NCBI RefSeq assembly: GCF_001485475.2 | Contig: NZ_DF976999.1 | Location: forward strand, 1-64,000 | Length of the DNA stretch: 64,000 nucleotides | Direction of reading: 5' to 3' | Source of the DNA: Tepidanaerobacter syntrophicus | GTDB taxonomy: Bacteria > Bacillota > Thermosediminibacteria > Thermosediminibacterales > Tepidanaerobacteraceae | Shown here: one piece after another, positions 51,987 through 59,845 of the stretch | Position numbering within the stretch: position 1 is the first letter of the stretch | Layout: the number at the start of each line of letters is the position of its first letter | The notes under the pieces: generated by a model | What the model saw: the letters and a program-made list of their open reading frames with translations, nothing else | The model's database searches: none | Told to the model about the DNA's origin: nothing | Position numbers and translations under genes: made by a program

Positions 51987-52799
51987 TCACCACCTATATT
52001 TAGATTTGGCTGCCTCCTCATAATCAATCTTTCTCGAGTTCTCGTCATTACTTAATCTCATTCCGCCGGATGTTTTCCAATTCTGCAGTATTCCCTCGAT
52101 ATATTTCTTATTTCGCTTACCTCGTTTCTCTGCTTCAAGCATTGCATTTTTGCACCATTGGAAACCATAGTCTCTTAAAATGTCTTGCAACCATTCCGAA
52201 GTCAAAGAATTGATTGGGCCTATTACTTGTTGATAGAGATTTACGAGCTCGATAAATTCATTTTCAGAATATGAACTACTACTACCACCATTACTACCCC
52301 TATCAAGCCCCTTAGAAAGGGCTTCTATTTCTTCTTGTTCTTGTTCTTCTTCTTGTTCTTGTTCTTCTTCTTGTTCTTTTTCTTCCCCCAAGTCTATGGA
52401 TAGTCTATCGATAGGGTATCCATATTGTATGCATAGATCATAAAATACCTTGAGAAAAGCCTTATTCTTCACGTTTTTGAGCTCTTTTTCAACACATGAC
52501 ATAACCTTTGGAGATTTTATGGAATTATACTTGAGCCAATTGAGCAAAAATACCTCATTTGTATCCTTTGAATATAATATTTTTCCCCTATCAATAAACC
52601 TTTGAAGTAGTATATATACTGTATCTATAGGGTATCCAAGCTCTATTGACATCAGTTTTGGTGAAATTTCATATACACCACACTGCGTGGTATGTGGGTT
52701 CGTCATGAGGTATAAGTAAAAATATTTTTCCTCCGGCTCATATTCAATCATCTCTGGGTCCTGCCAGAAAGTCGTGTGAACCTGCCTGAAAACCGCCAT
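51987..52799 (-). CDS. DnaD-domain replication initiation protein
   Basis: 270 residues. The N-terminal half is a winged helix (FRQVHTTFWQDPEMIEYEPE, EKYFYLYLMTNPHTTQCGVY, EISPKLMSIELGY). The C-terminal DnaD domain reads FIELVNLYQQVIGPINSLTS, EWLQDILRDYGFQWCKNAML. They are separated by a Glu/Gln-repeat linker (about residues 138-156) encoded by a near-tandem repeat. It likely recognises the phage origin and recruits DnaC. Confidence 0.9.
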   Translation of the reverse strand: MAVFRQVHTTFWQDPEMIEYEPEEKYFYLYLMTNPHTTQCGVYEISPKLMSIELGYPIDTVYILLQRFIDRGKILYSKDTNEVFLLNWLKYNSIKSPKVMSCVEKELKNVKNKAFLKVFYDLCIQYGYPIDRLSIDLGEEKEQEEEQEQEEEQEQEEIEALSKGLDRGSNGGSSSSYSENEFIELVNLYQQVIGPINSLTSEWLQDILRDYGFQWCKNAMLEAEKRGKRNKKYIEGILQNWKTSGGMRLSNDENSRKIDYEEAAKSKYRW

Positions 52800-52802
52800 T
52801 TT

Positions 52803-53096
52803 TCACTTCCTCTCCTGCATCAGGTCAATGATATTTATCTGGCCTGTTGGATATCTCATTGGGCATTTCTCCGGCATCGATATCACAAAATCTTCATCCG
52901 GTTTTGGGATTGGCGGCTCCATGTATATTTCTGTCTTAAGATAATCGCAAAATATAAATGATCTTTCGCTCCATCCACCACCTTCTTGCCATCCTCCCAT
53001 GTGCTTACAGCAACTTCCGTACGGGCCCGCATTGCAGCAATGGATGTTTTTTAGACCATTTATATAATTTTGACTTAAGACTCTGATGAAACTCAT
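52803..53096 (-). CDS. Cysteine-rich hypothetical early protein
   Basis: 97 residues: [40 protein letters not shown]. The C-terminus is [17 protein letters not shown]. Six cysteines suggest metal binding. ATG at 53096 overlaps the end of the DUF5131 gene (ATGA). Not recognised. Confidence 0.6.
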   Translation of the reverse strand: MSFIRVLSQNYINGLKNIHCCNAGPYGSCCKHMGGWQEGGGWSERSFIFCDYLKTEIYMEPPIPKPDEDFVISMPEKCPMRYPTGQINIIDLMQERK

Positions 53097-54019
53097 GAGC
53101 CCCACCCTTCCCAGCGATAGATGGGAAACTGGTCCAATATTCTACCATCTAATTCCGGCATCTTGACTATTCTTTTATTTACTTCCATTTGTTTTAAAAA
53201 AAACGGAACGCCGAAGTAAATACACTGATTTCTCAAGCTTCTTATCCATTCGATTTTAGCAGGCCTTCGATTTGGCCCTGATTCAGAGCCACAGATAACC
53301 CAATCTAACTTTGGCCCCACGTGTCCTACGCCATGTCCATGCCAATCATACGTAAAATCATCCTCGGTAAGCGCATTAATTCTGCGCTCCGTTGGTGGTG
53401 CACATGGCTGTGATGAGCCAGGGCCAGTTATAGGGATTACAATTTCGGTCAGATCTACCGGCCCAAGCATCGGTTCCACGCTCACAAACCGCTTGGCTGC
53501 TGGTAGCTGCAGTAGTATCGGTATACGTTCTTCGGCTCGCTGCTGATTTTCGGCAGTGACACCAAGCCAGACATTTTTATGGGTATACCAGCCAAGCCTT
53601 GCTAAAAAGTCTTTCATACGCTGCGGTCTTTTTGTCAGAACCAAGAACGTATGATGACTCGCGTTGTTCATAACTTCCCATGCCCTAGCAATAAACTCAA
53701 ACGGAACATCCTCATGAAACAGGTCATTCCAAATAGCATAAACTGTCGGTTTCTTTTTCTTGAGCGGCTTATCTAAAAAATCACGATTCAATCTGATTCG
53801 ACCATTAAATCGTGTGGATAGTCTGCCGGCCTCAGTCAATCCTTTGTTTCTGGCTTTTATCTTTTCATTGGGATGTTCTGCCCTCATATGTGTTTCCCTG
53901 GCACTCCAGCAATTTTGGCAGCCTTCTGATATTGGAGTGCATCCACTTACTAGGCTCCAGGCTTCATCCCAATACAAGCCTTTTTCAACTCTGCTTTTAC
54001 ATACATTCATTAACAACAC
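53093..54019 (-). CDS. Gp37/Gp68-like DUF5131 protein
   Basis: 308 residues of the phage Gp37/Gp68 (DUF5131) family. The N-terminal [19 protein letters not shown] has a Cys-x6-Cys-x2-Cys set reminiscent of an iron-sulfur cluster site. Later [40 protein letters not shown] and [29 protein letters not shown] mark the family. Activity is not settled; a radical-SAM relation has been suggested for the Cys triad, so I infer only a metal cofactor. Confidence 0.8.
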   Translation of the reverse strand: MLLMNVCKSRVEKGLYWDEAWSLVSGCTPISEGCQNCWSARETHMRAEHPNEKIKARNKGLTEAGRLSTRFNGRIRLNRDFLDKPLKKKKPTVYAIWNDLFHEDVPFEFIARAWEVMNNASHHTFLVLTKRPQRMKDFLARLGWYTHKNVWLGVTAENQQRAEERIPILLQLPAAKRFVSVEPMLGPVDLTEIVIPITGPGSSQPCAPPTERRINALTEDDFTYDWHGHGVGHVGPKLDWVICGSESGPNRRPAKIEWIRSLRNQCIYFGVPFFLKQMEVNKRIVKMPELDGRILDQFPIYRWEGWGS

Positions 54020-54077
54020 CTCTAGACCATGTATTTCGGCGGCATATGCTTTTCACCAAATACCCTCCTTGGCCATC

Positions 54078-54689
54078 TCACCGTTTCTTGTTTTTCCTTT
54101 TTAGCTCTCCGATCTTGTTGTAAATGTCAGCTATTATTACACCTGTTTTGGTTAGCTCTGCATCATTTTGAATCAGGCCTTTTTGGTTCATCCTGGCCAG
54201 CTGTGACCGTGACACCAAAATCAGATTTTCCGGGTCAAAATTCCGCTTGTTGCCGTCACCGAATATGACGGCATGGCCCGGGGGAACCGGCCGGCCATGG
54301 TGTTTTTCCCATATAAAACGATGTTTATATGCCCATTTGTTCGGGTCAGCTATCTTTACTTTTAAGTAACCATCACGGTCCACAGTTTCGCTGCCAACCG
54401 GCACCCAGTTTTTGGGTAGGTTGCCTTTTTTAAATTGTGTCTGCTCGGATCCAGGCGCTTGCCAACCCTTCAGGCCCTTATTCCAAGGAATGTTATCCTT
54501 GGGAAAACATCCTGTCCTGCCGCTTTTGATTTTGTATCTTTTGCCTGTTGCTGCTAAAGCTTTTACGCTCAAATTAGTGCCAAAAGTTTTGTTGAAAAGC
54601 TTTGTCAACTCTTTCCATGTCATTATTTTGATGTTTTTGCGGATGAAATCGAGTTGCTCGGGTGTGTATTTGTGAATTTTCCTGGCCAT
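54078..54689 (-). CDS. HNH endonuclease (phage type)
   Basis: 203 residues. The first half is a helical DNA-binding segment (QLDFIRKNIKIMTWKELTKL, FNKTFGTNLSVKALAATGKR). The HNH core is YLKVKIADPNKWAYKHRFIW, EKHHGRPVPPGHAVIFGDGN, KRNFDPENLILVSR. A free-standing nuclease in the early operon, probably homing-type; may have been inserted between genes. Confidence 0.88.
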   Translation of the reverse strand: MARKIHKYTPEQLDFIRKNIKIMTWKELTKLFNKTFGTNLSVKALAATGKRYKIKSGRTGCFPKDNIPWNKGLKGWQAPGSEQTQFKKGNLPKNWVPVGSETVDRDGYLKVKIADPNKWAYKHRFIWEKHHGRPVPPGHAVIFGDGNKRNFDPENLILVSRSQLARMNQKGLIQNDAELTKTGVIIADIYNKIGELKRKNKKR

Positions 54690-54692
54690 CGA

Positions 54693-54956
54693 TTACTCTC
54701 CTAGCAGCTCAGCCCGGAGCATAGGAGGAATTTGTTTCTTGTCTTTCTTGCCTTCTAAACCGTATTCATGCATAAATGTTTTGGCCCGTAAAACCAATGA
54801 ACCGTTTGCAATGATCTGGCTTGCAATGTCAGATATAGCTTTTGCTCTGTTTATTTCCTCCTGAAGAGCTTCCCCCTTAATTTCTTCATCACCTAATCGC
54901 TCTAACTGGGCAAATAAGTGATTATTTAAATCGGTAAGCGTGTTTCTCACACCCAT
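54693..54956 (-). CDS. Conserved small phage protein
   Basis: 87 residues: GVRNTLTDLNNHLFAQLERL, GDEEIKGEALQEEINRAKAI, SDIASQIIANGSLVLRAKTF. Proteins of this pattern are common in early regions of Clostridia phages; function unknown. Confidence 0.75.
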   Translation of the reverse strand: MGVRNTLTDLNNHLFAQLERLGDEEIKGEALQEEINRAKAISDIASQIIANGSLVLRAKTFMHEYGLEGKKDKKQIPPMLRAELLGE

Positions 54957-54981
54957 TTATCAAGTCTCCTTTCTTTTTCCT

Positions 54982-55133
54982 CTAAATTGGCCCGCCTCCA
55001 GGGCCCCCGAAGGCCCCCGATGGCAGTCTCCATTTCTCAACAAGGATATCCTCCGGTTCTATTTGCCTATCCAGAGCTATCCTCACCCACTTTTTTGCGT
55101 CCATTCAGCTGGGCCATATTGTTTTCTGCCCAT
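54982..55133 (-). pseudogene. Small gene with a frameshift at an A-run
   Basis: ATG at 55133 after AGGAGGTATAGC starts MGRKQYGPAEWTQK and reaches a stop after 16 codons. Reading one base back at CAAAAAAG gives KKWVRIALDRQIEPEDILVE, KWRLPSGAFGGPGGGPI to a TAG at 54982, about 50 residues in all. Either decay, a sequencing slip in the A-run, or -1 frameshifting. The 3' part is unusually GC-rich for this window. Confidence 0.45.
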
Positions 55134-55183
55134 TGCTATACCTCCTGGGTTAGCCTAATCCCGCTATTCCTCCCTTTCGTTGG

Positions 55184-56098
55184 CTATTGTTCCACTGTTG
55201 ACTTTTTGTTTCTCTGCCTGACCTCAGTTTGACAGTCCATACAAAGTTGTTTCTTGAAAAATTTTTCGCTGTATTCCTTTTCAGATTTGGAAATCATTTT
55301 GCCGCAATCTGAACATGTTAGGATTGCTGGCTCCGACTCTGGTTCCACATCTTCAGGGTCTCCGTCAACTTCGAAAGCCTCTGAAATACTGGGTTCTCCT
55401 GTATCTCCTTCTTTGCTCTGTTCTGGCTCCTGATGTGCTCCCGAATTCTCTGTATCTCCTCCGCCATCTTCCCGCGGAAAAAACCCTGAATCTTCCTCTT
55501 CAAAAGCAGCCACGTCTTCAGCCTCTTCCTCACGGATCATATTCTCGACATCAAGGAAGCCATTTGCCGTTATATATCTTACACACCGGTTGAAAGCCCT
55601 TGTCTGAGCCATTACATCTGCATGTGGTTTTATGGTAGACATCTGGATATTGTCCAGGCTTGCTGTGGCTTTTGCCTCGACTTTGAGCCCATCTCCAAAA
55701 ATGATGATGCATTTTGCCACAGCGGTCCCTTTCGGCGCCGTGAACATTTCGGCCATGTTGTCACGTTCCTTACACATCTGTTCGATTATGGGTGCAGGTA
55801 ATGTTTTTGCAAGTTGCAGCATTTCCTGCGGAGCCTCATGTGCATAGCTTCCCATGATGGTTAGTATGCTTTTGATGCCTTTACGTTTATTTGCGACCTC
55901 TTGGAGCTTGAGCTTCAGGCCACCCGTGTCAACATATGGCTTACCGCCCATGTTGACGAGAAAGGGAGCCATGCCTTTGAGATCGAGCTTGCCTTTCAGG
56001 TTCGTGATTTCTTTCAGGGCCTTTATGGCCTCTGGGTCCTTATTTATCGGCACTTGATTAGCTTGGTTCACCGGAACTTGTGATTTTTGATTTGCCAT
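55184..56098 (-). CDS. Phage recombination/annealing-type protein with C-terminal zinc ribbon
   Basis: 304 residues. The conserved half has LDLKGMAPFLVNMGGKPYVD, TGGLKLKLQEVA, ASLDNIQMSTIKPHADVMAQ and TRAFNRCVRYITANGF. It resembles phage single-strand-annealing or related DNA-binding proteins, without a firm family. A long acidic linker (about 200-265) leads to CSDCGKMISKSEKEYSEKFF and CMDCQ, a zinc ribbon. Beside Gam, it fits a recombination module. Confidence 0.6.
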   Translation of the reverse strand: MANQKSQVPVNQANQVPINKDPEAIKALKEITNLKGKLDLKGMAPFLVNMGGKPYVDTGGLKLKLQEVANKRKGIKSILTIMGSYAHEAPQEMLQLAKTLPAPIIEQMCKERDNMAEMFTAPKGTAVAKCIIIFGDGLKVEAKATASLDNIQMSTIKPHADVMAQTRAFNRCVRYITANGFLDVENMIREEEAEDVAAFEEEDSGFFPREDGGGDTENSGAHQEPEQSKEGDTGEPSISEAFEVDGDPEDVEPESEPAILTCSDCGKMISKSEKEYSEKFFKKQLCMDCQTEVRQRNKKSTVEQ

Positions 56099-56101
56099 AT
56101 A

Positions 56102-56656
56102 TTACACCTCCACCTTGAATTCTGGAGCTTGCTCTATTACTGTAATACCATCGATAACTTCCCCTGTAGTTTTTGATACAACTTTGTCTCCAACGATTTC
56201 AGTATCTTTTTTGAAAGTAGCCCAGTCTGGAGACTTCTGAATCTTCACCAGTTCTGTCATACCATTTTGCTCAAGCCATTTGACCAGCTTTTCATCATCC
56301 CTAACTATCTTCGGTTGTCTGTATTTTTTTACTAGCCTACCGCTTGGGAGCTTGTACGTTTCTTGAGTCTTGCTTTTCCTTTTCGGAACCGTTTCAAAAT
56401 ATTGTGCAAGTTTAAAACTGAAGAATTCAACCTCTTTTACTATGCGCTCTTTTTCTTTTTCAAGAACTGCCTGTAGTTGAGCTATTTTGTCATTTACCAC
56501 CATTTCGAAACGTCTGTATTCAGCTTGGGCCTCCCTAATTTTATCCAGAGCCCAATCAGCCTGGCTGTCATTTTGAATTTTCCAACTTTCCCTTTGCTGT
56601 TCATCCTCCATGTCTACGCCAAGATTTTGCATAGCCAAATTTTCAATTATGTTCAT
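56102..56656 (-). CDS. Gam-like host-nuclease inhibitor
   Basis: 184 residues. ADWALDKIREAQAEYRRFEM, VVNDKIAQLQAVLEKEKERI and SKTQETYKLPSGRLVKKYRQ match the Mu Gam-like family, which binds double-strand ends and protects phage DNA from RecBCD/AddAB-type nucleases. Next to the recombination gene. Confidence 0.9.
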   Translation of the reverse strand: MNIIENLAMQNLGVDMEDEQQRESWKIQNDSQADWALDKIREAQAEYRRFEMVVNDKIAQLQAVLEKEKERIVKEVEFFSFKLAQYFETVPKRKSKTQETYKLPSGRLVKKYRQPKIVRDDEKLVKWLEQNGMTELVKIQKSPDWATFKKDTEIVGDKVVSKTTGEVIDGITVIEQAPEFKVEV

Positions 56657-56688
56657 AATGGCCTCCTTGCAACCCTCATTCTGTTATG

Positions 56689-56967
56689 TTAGAATGAAGG
56701 TGGATTGTATTTTTGTGCCTTCTCAAGCTCCTGCTGGAGTGCCTTGAGAAGGTTTTTTGTTTTGCCGTTATATACAAATATTGCTTTGTGTGCCTCTGTT
56801 TTTTCTCGAAAACATTCTGCCTGATATTCAAAAAGGAGTTCCTGCAGTTTTTGCCGCAGCTCGTCCCTTTTTTGAATATGCTTACGTGCTTCAGCTATCT
56901 TTTGGTTTAGAATTTCTATATCACCGGCTACAGCAGCGATTTTCCCTTCCAGCTCTTCCCTCGTCAA
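56689..56967 (-). CDS. Hypothetical coiled-coil early protein
   Basis: 92 residues, KIAAVAGDIEILNQKIAEAR, KHIQKRDELRQKLQELLFEY. Helical throughout. ATGA overlap with the antirepressor. Function unknown. Confidence 0.65.
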   Translation of the reverse strand: MTREELEGKIAAVAGDIEILNQKIAEARKHIQKRDELRQKLQELLFEYQAECFREKTEAHKAIFVYNGKTKNLLKALQQELEKAQKYNPPSF

Positions 56968-57782
56968 TTCGCCATCTCCCTCGTTTTGTATTTTTCCTTA
57001 AATTTGTTGATAAAGTAAATTTGACCTCTCCCCGTTACTTTTGGGGTTTTGCAAATGCTAATATGACCGTCTGAATGGGTTATTGTGGTTTCCTTCACTT
57101 CGAACAACCCCAGCTCCATGCTGTATTGTGTAGGCATGTTGTAGTCGGTTCCCCTACGTTTAATTAAATATCCATTTTGTCGTAGCCACTCAAAGAGTCG
57201 GTTTTGACCTATGTCGATGCCATTTTGCCGGAGAAGCTTTGCCAGCTCACCAACGAGGATCGAGGTTTTTGATGCAGTCACGGCCTCAGCAAATACCACC
57301 TTCGGCCTGTCTAATTCAATCTTTTTCTCTGCCTCTATTCTGGCCTGACGTTCCTCTTTTAGTTGCGTTGCAAGTTTTATTATGAAATCTGGATCGCTGA
57401 GGGTTCTTTCGATGACTTCTGGTGTCATATAGGCTCCGTGTTTGCGAATGCTCTCAACAATGTCCCATACCCAATCCATAAAAGCATCTGCTTTAGGTTG
57501 GCGACTATATCTGCAAATCTCATATACACCTTTGGCACTATACAACTTTGTATCGTATAGCTTTCCATCAGTAGCCCTCAATTTGAGGGTAACTGAAAAT
57601 TTATCTAGTCTATCTTTGTTGCGTATGTGTAAATTATCTATAGCCTTTTGTGGATTTGAATATTCTAATGCCCGGCCTATTTGCTCTCTTGTCATCCATA
57701 TCTCTCTATTATCTCTGTCACTATAAAAATCACACTTGACAACTCCAAAGTTAGCTGATTTTACTAATTGCATATCATTCAT
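56964..57782 (-). CDS. Phage antirepressor (BRO-N plus KilAC)
   Basis: 272 residues. BRO-N domain (REIWMTREQIGRALEYSNPQ, KAIDNLHIRNKDRLDKFSVT, SRQPKADAFMDWVWDIVESI) and a C-terminal ANT/KilAC domain (LAKLLRQNGIDIGQNRLFEW, LRQNGYLIKRRGTDYNMPTQ). Antirepressors of this type release lytic genes from CI control or modulate host state. Confidence 0.92.
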   Translation of the reverse strand: MNDMQLVKSANFGVVKCDFYSDRDNREIWMTREQIGRALEYSNPQKAIDNLHIRNKDRLDKFSVTLKLRATDGKLYDTKLYSAKGVYEICRYSRQPKADAFMDWVWDIVESIRKHGAYMTPEVIERTLSDPDFIIKLATQLKEERQARIEAEKKIELDRPKVVFAEAVTASKTSILVGELAKLLRQNGIDIGQNRLFEWLRQNGYLIKRRGTDYNMPTQYSMELGLFEVKETTITHSDGHISICKTPKVTGRGQIYFINKFKEKYKTREMAN

Positions 57783-58012
57783 GAAGTCATCTCCTTCCTG
57801 TTTTTAACTAGTTTTAGTTCAGGCTTTTCTTTCTCTACCCAGCAATCATTCAGCCACTTTTCGAAACCCTCTCTTGGTATTCGTATTGATCTACCAATTC
57901 TTTTTGCAGGAAAACCGGGCGTATTGACTATTTCGTAAGCCGCGCATCTTCCAATTCTCAGAATTCTTTGCACATCGGCTACAGTTAGCACTGTTGGATA
58001 CTCGTCAAGCAT
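57779..58012 (-). CDS. Excisionase/MerR-like HTH protein
   Basis: 77 residues: EYPTVLTVADVQRILRIGRC, AAYEIVNTPGFPAKRIGRSI, RIPREGFEKWLND, the helix-turn-helix layout of excisionase-like proteins. It may help excise the prophage or act in early regulation. Overlaps the antirepressor by 4 bp. Confidence 0.85.
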   Translation of the reverse strand: MLDEYPTVLTVADVQRILRIGRCAAYEIVNTPGFPAKRIGRSIRIPREGFEKWLNDCWVEKEKPELKLVKNRKEMTS

Positions 58013-58013
58013 T

Positions 58014-58229
58014 TCAAAAACTCACACCCCTTTTATCCGGAAAAAATATTTCCGCTACTGTTTGCTCTAATGCTGCTGATATTTTCTCCATTACTTCCTT
58101 GCTGGGATTCTTTTTTGAATCCCTGTCATTCTCCAATTCACTTATGTAACCTGCCGCAACACCTGACTTTTTGGATAATTCCCTAATAGTTAGGCCCTGC
58201 TTTAGCCTGTAGAATTTAATATTATTCAT
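58014..58229 (-). CDS. Cro-like XRE regulator
   Basis: 71 residues with NIKFYRLKQGLTIRELSKKS, GVAAGYISELENDRDSKKNP, an XRE helix-turn-helix. First gene of the early operon, divergent from the CI-like repressor, so it is probably the lytic-side Cro. Confidence 0.88.
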   Translation of the reverse strand: MNNIKFYRLKQGLTIRELSKKSGVAAGYISELENDRDSKKNPSKEVMEKISAALEQTVAEIFFPDKRGVSF

Positions 58230-58444
58230 AACCTACCCTCCTGGTATAATATTAAGTTCGTTTGCATAGAATATATCATATTCGTTAATATCGAACAAAC
58301 TTTATATTATACCATATTGGACTAATATATTAAAATACTTTTCGCTATCACCGAATACCTCAAATTTTCTTAAATTTTCGTTGACATTGAATTTTTTTAG
58401 TGTATAATGTTCTTTAGTAGAGAACATAGAAAAGGAGGGATACT
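58230..58444. promoter_or_regulatory. Lysogeny switch: divergent promoters and operators
   Basis: On the plus strand TTGACA (58381-58386) and TATAAT (58403-58408), 16 apart, drive the CI-like gene. The inverted repeat tgttct-ttagtag-agaaca (58408-58426) overlaps the start point and suits CI autoregulation. Toward the Cro side are gttcg (about 58256) and cgaac (about 58293) in inverted order plus the internal TTCG/CGAA palindrome near 58280, and TATAAT on the minus strand near 58305. These look like operators OL/OR-like. Confidence 0.7.
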
Positions 58445-58798
58445 GTGTTAGGCGACAACATACGAAAAATAAGGAAATCGTTAGGTATAAGCATAAATAA
58501 GTTGTCTAAGCTGTCTGGATTATCATTAGGATATCTTAGCGATTTGGAAAATAATAAGAGCTTAAATCCAACTAAAGAGACATTAGATAAAATAGCAAAG
58601 GCTTTAGGTGTTCCTACAGAGAAGCTCTTAACAAATGATTCAACCAACGAAATAAGTTATGACGATATAAAAATAACCAACCCCGATATAAGAGCTATTG
58701 CTCGTGCAGGAGAAAAACTCACCCCTAAAGAAGCTGAGGATCTCAGGCGTTTAGCAGAAAGGCTGTTTCCAAATGCATTCAAACACACAACTAAATGA
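58445..58798 (+). CDS. CI-like XRE repressor
   Basis: 117 residues starting with GTG after AAAGGAGGGATACT. The HTH is NIRKIRKSLGISINKLSKLS, GLSLGYLSDLENNKSLNPTK, and a helical C-terminal part includes LTPKEAEDLRRLAERLF. It lacks a LexA-type peptidase domain; control by the ImmA metallopeptidase that follows is the expected logic. It maintains lysogeny. Confidence 0.9.
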   Translation: MLGDNIRKIRKSLGISINKLSKLSGLSLGYLSDLENNKSLNPTKETLDKIAKALGVPTEKLLTNDSTNEISYDDIKITNPDIRAIARAGEKLTPKEAEDLRRLAERLFPNAFKHTTK

Positions 58799-59816
58799 GC
58801 CTAGATTTGATTGGGTCGCAAGTATAGCTCGCAAATTTATGCTTTCTCAAAATATATGCAAATTGCCTGTAGATCCTTTTAGCATAGCAAGAAAACAGGG
58901 GTGGCCTATTGAGAAAGCAAGTATTGTAGCAAAAGATATAGGTGTATCGGTGGAATATTTAATGATGAACATAATCAAAAGTAAAGATGGTGCCGCAATA
59001 TACTGCGGTATTACTGATGAATATAAAATTGTTTATAATGATGAAATTAGAAGTATAGGCAGGATTAGATGGACTATCATGCATGAAATAGGTCATATTG
59101 TTCTAAATCACTTAAAAGACTATACCCAAACAATATTAACTAGAGGTGGCTTATCTGAGGAGAACTATAGAATACTCGAAGAAGAAGCCGATTTTTTTGC
59201 CGGACAAATTCTTGCCCCACCAATTATTTTGAGCGGATTAAAAATAAAAAGCTCACAAGATATTGCAAAAGTATGTAAGCTTTCTAAAGAAGCATCTATT
59301 TATCGATACAAATACTATAAAAAATGGAAGTCTATGGGGATAGTATCTCCAGAAGAAATATTAATAAGATTAAATTTTGATGATTTTATAAATACTAAGC
59401 ACTGTTATACTTGTGGTGCTTATTTTGTCAGCAAGGATGCACATTATTGTCCTTTTTGTGGTAATGATAAGTTGATATGGGGAGATGGAGAAATGCAATA
59501 TAAAAAAGGTGTGCCTTTAGACGAAAATGGAGTTGCTCAAATATGCCCAAGATGTGAAAATCAGGATATAGAACCAGGTGATATATTTTGTAAAATCTGT
59601 GGAATGTATTTGATTCAAGAGTGTACTGAGGTTATTGGATATAATGATTGGGGACAGCCTTATGTTGAAAAAGAGAGTTGCGGGTACAAACCTGCCAGCA
59701 ATGCCAGATTTTGCCCAAGATGTGGAAATCCAACAACATTTTATCAAGAAGGTGTATTGAAAGATTGGAAAGAAGAAAAAGAAGAATTGGAAATGGAAGA
59801 GAGTGTACCTTTTTAA
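58773..59816 (+). CDS. ImmA/IrrE-type metallopeptidase with appended zinc ribbons
   Basis: 347 residues. The catalytic RWTIMHEIGHIVLNH holds the HExxH zinc motif at 104-108, with a helper Glu in ILEEEADFFAGQILAP. It likely cleaves the CI-like repressor, as ImmA does for ImmR. The C-terminal 140 residues add cysteine pairs: HCYTCGAYFVSKDAHYCPFC, CPRCENQDIEPGDIFCKICG and CGYKPASNARFCPRCGN, three zinc ribbons rarely attached to this family. It overlaps CI by 26 bp, so both are made together. Confidence 0.9.
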   Translation: MHSNTQLNEPRFDWVASIARKFMLSQNICKLPVDPFSIARKQGWPIEKASIVAKDIGVSVEYLMMNIIKSKDGAAIYCGITDEYKIVYNDEIRSIGRIRWTIMHEIGHIVLNHLKDYTQTILTRGGLSEENYRILEEEADFFAGQILAPPIILSGLKIKSSQDIAKVCKLSKEASIYRYKYYKKWKSMGIVSPEEILIRLNFDDFINTKHCYTCGAYFVSKDAHYCPFCGNDKLIWGDGEMQYKKGVPLDENGVAQICPRCENQDIEPGDIFCKICGMYLIQECTEVIGYNDWGQPYVEKESCGYKPASNARFCPRCGNPTTFYQEGVLKDWKEEKEELEMEESVPF

Positions 59817-59845
59817 GTAATTAAATCATTAAGGAGTGAGTTTTT

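Noticed and set aside
52320-52390. CRISPR-like short repeats
   Set aside because: The repeats are contiguous, in frame and encode Glu/Gln; there are no spacers or cas genes anywhere in the window.
54020-54077. Short peptides in the gap before the HNH gene
   Set aside because: Frames of 7-19 codons only, with weak start context; nothing to support translation.
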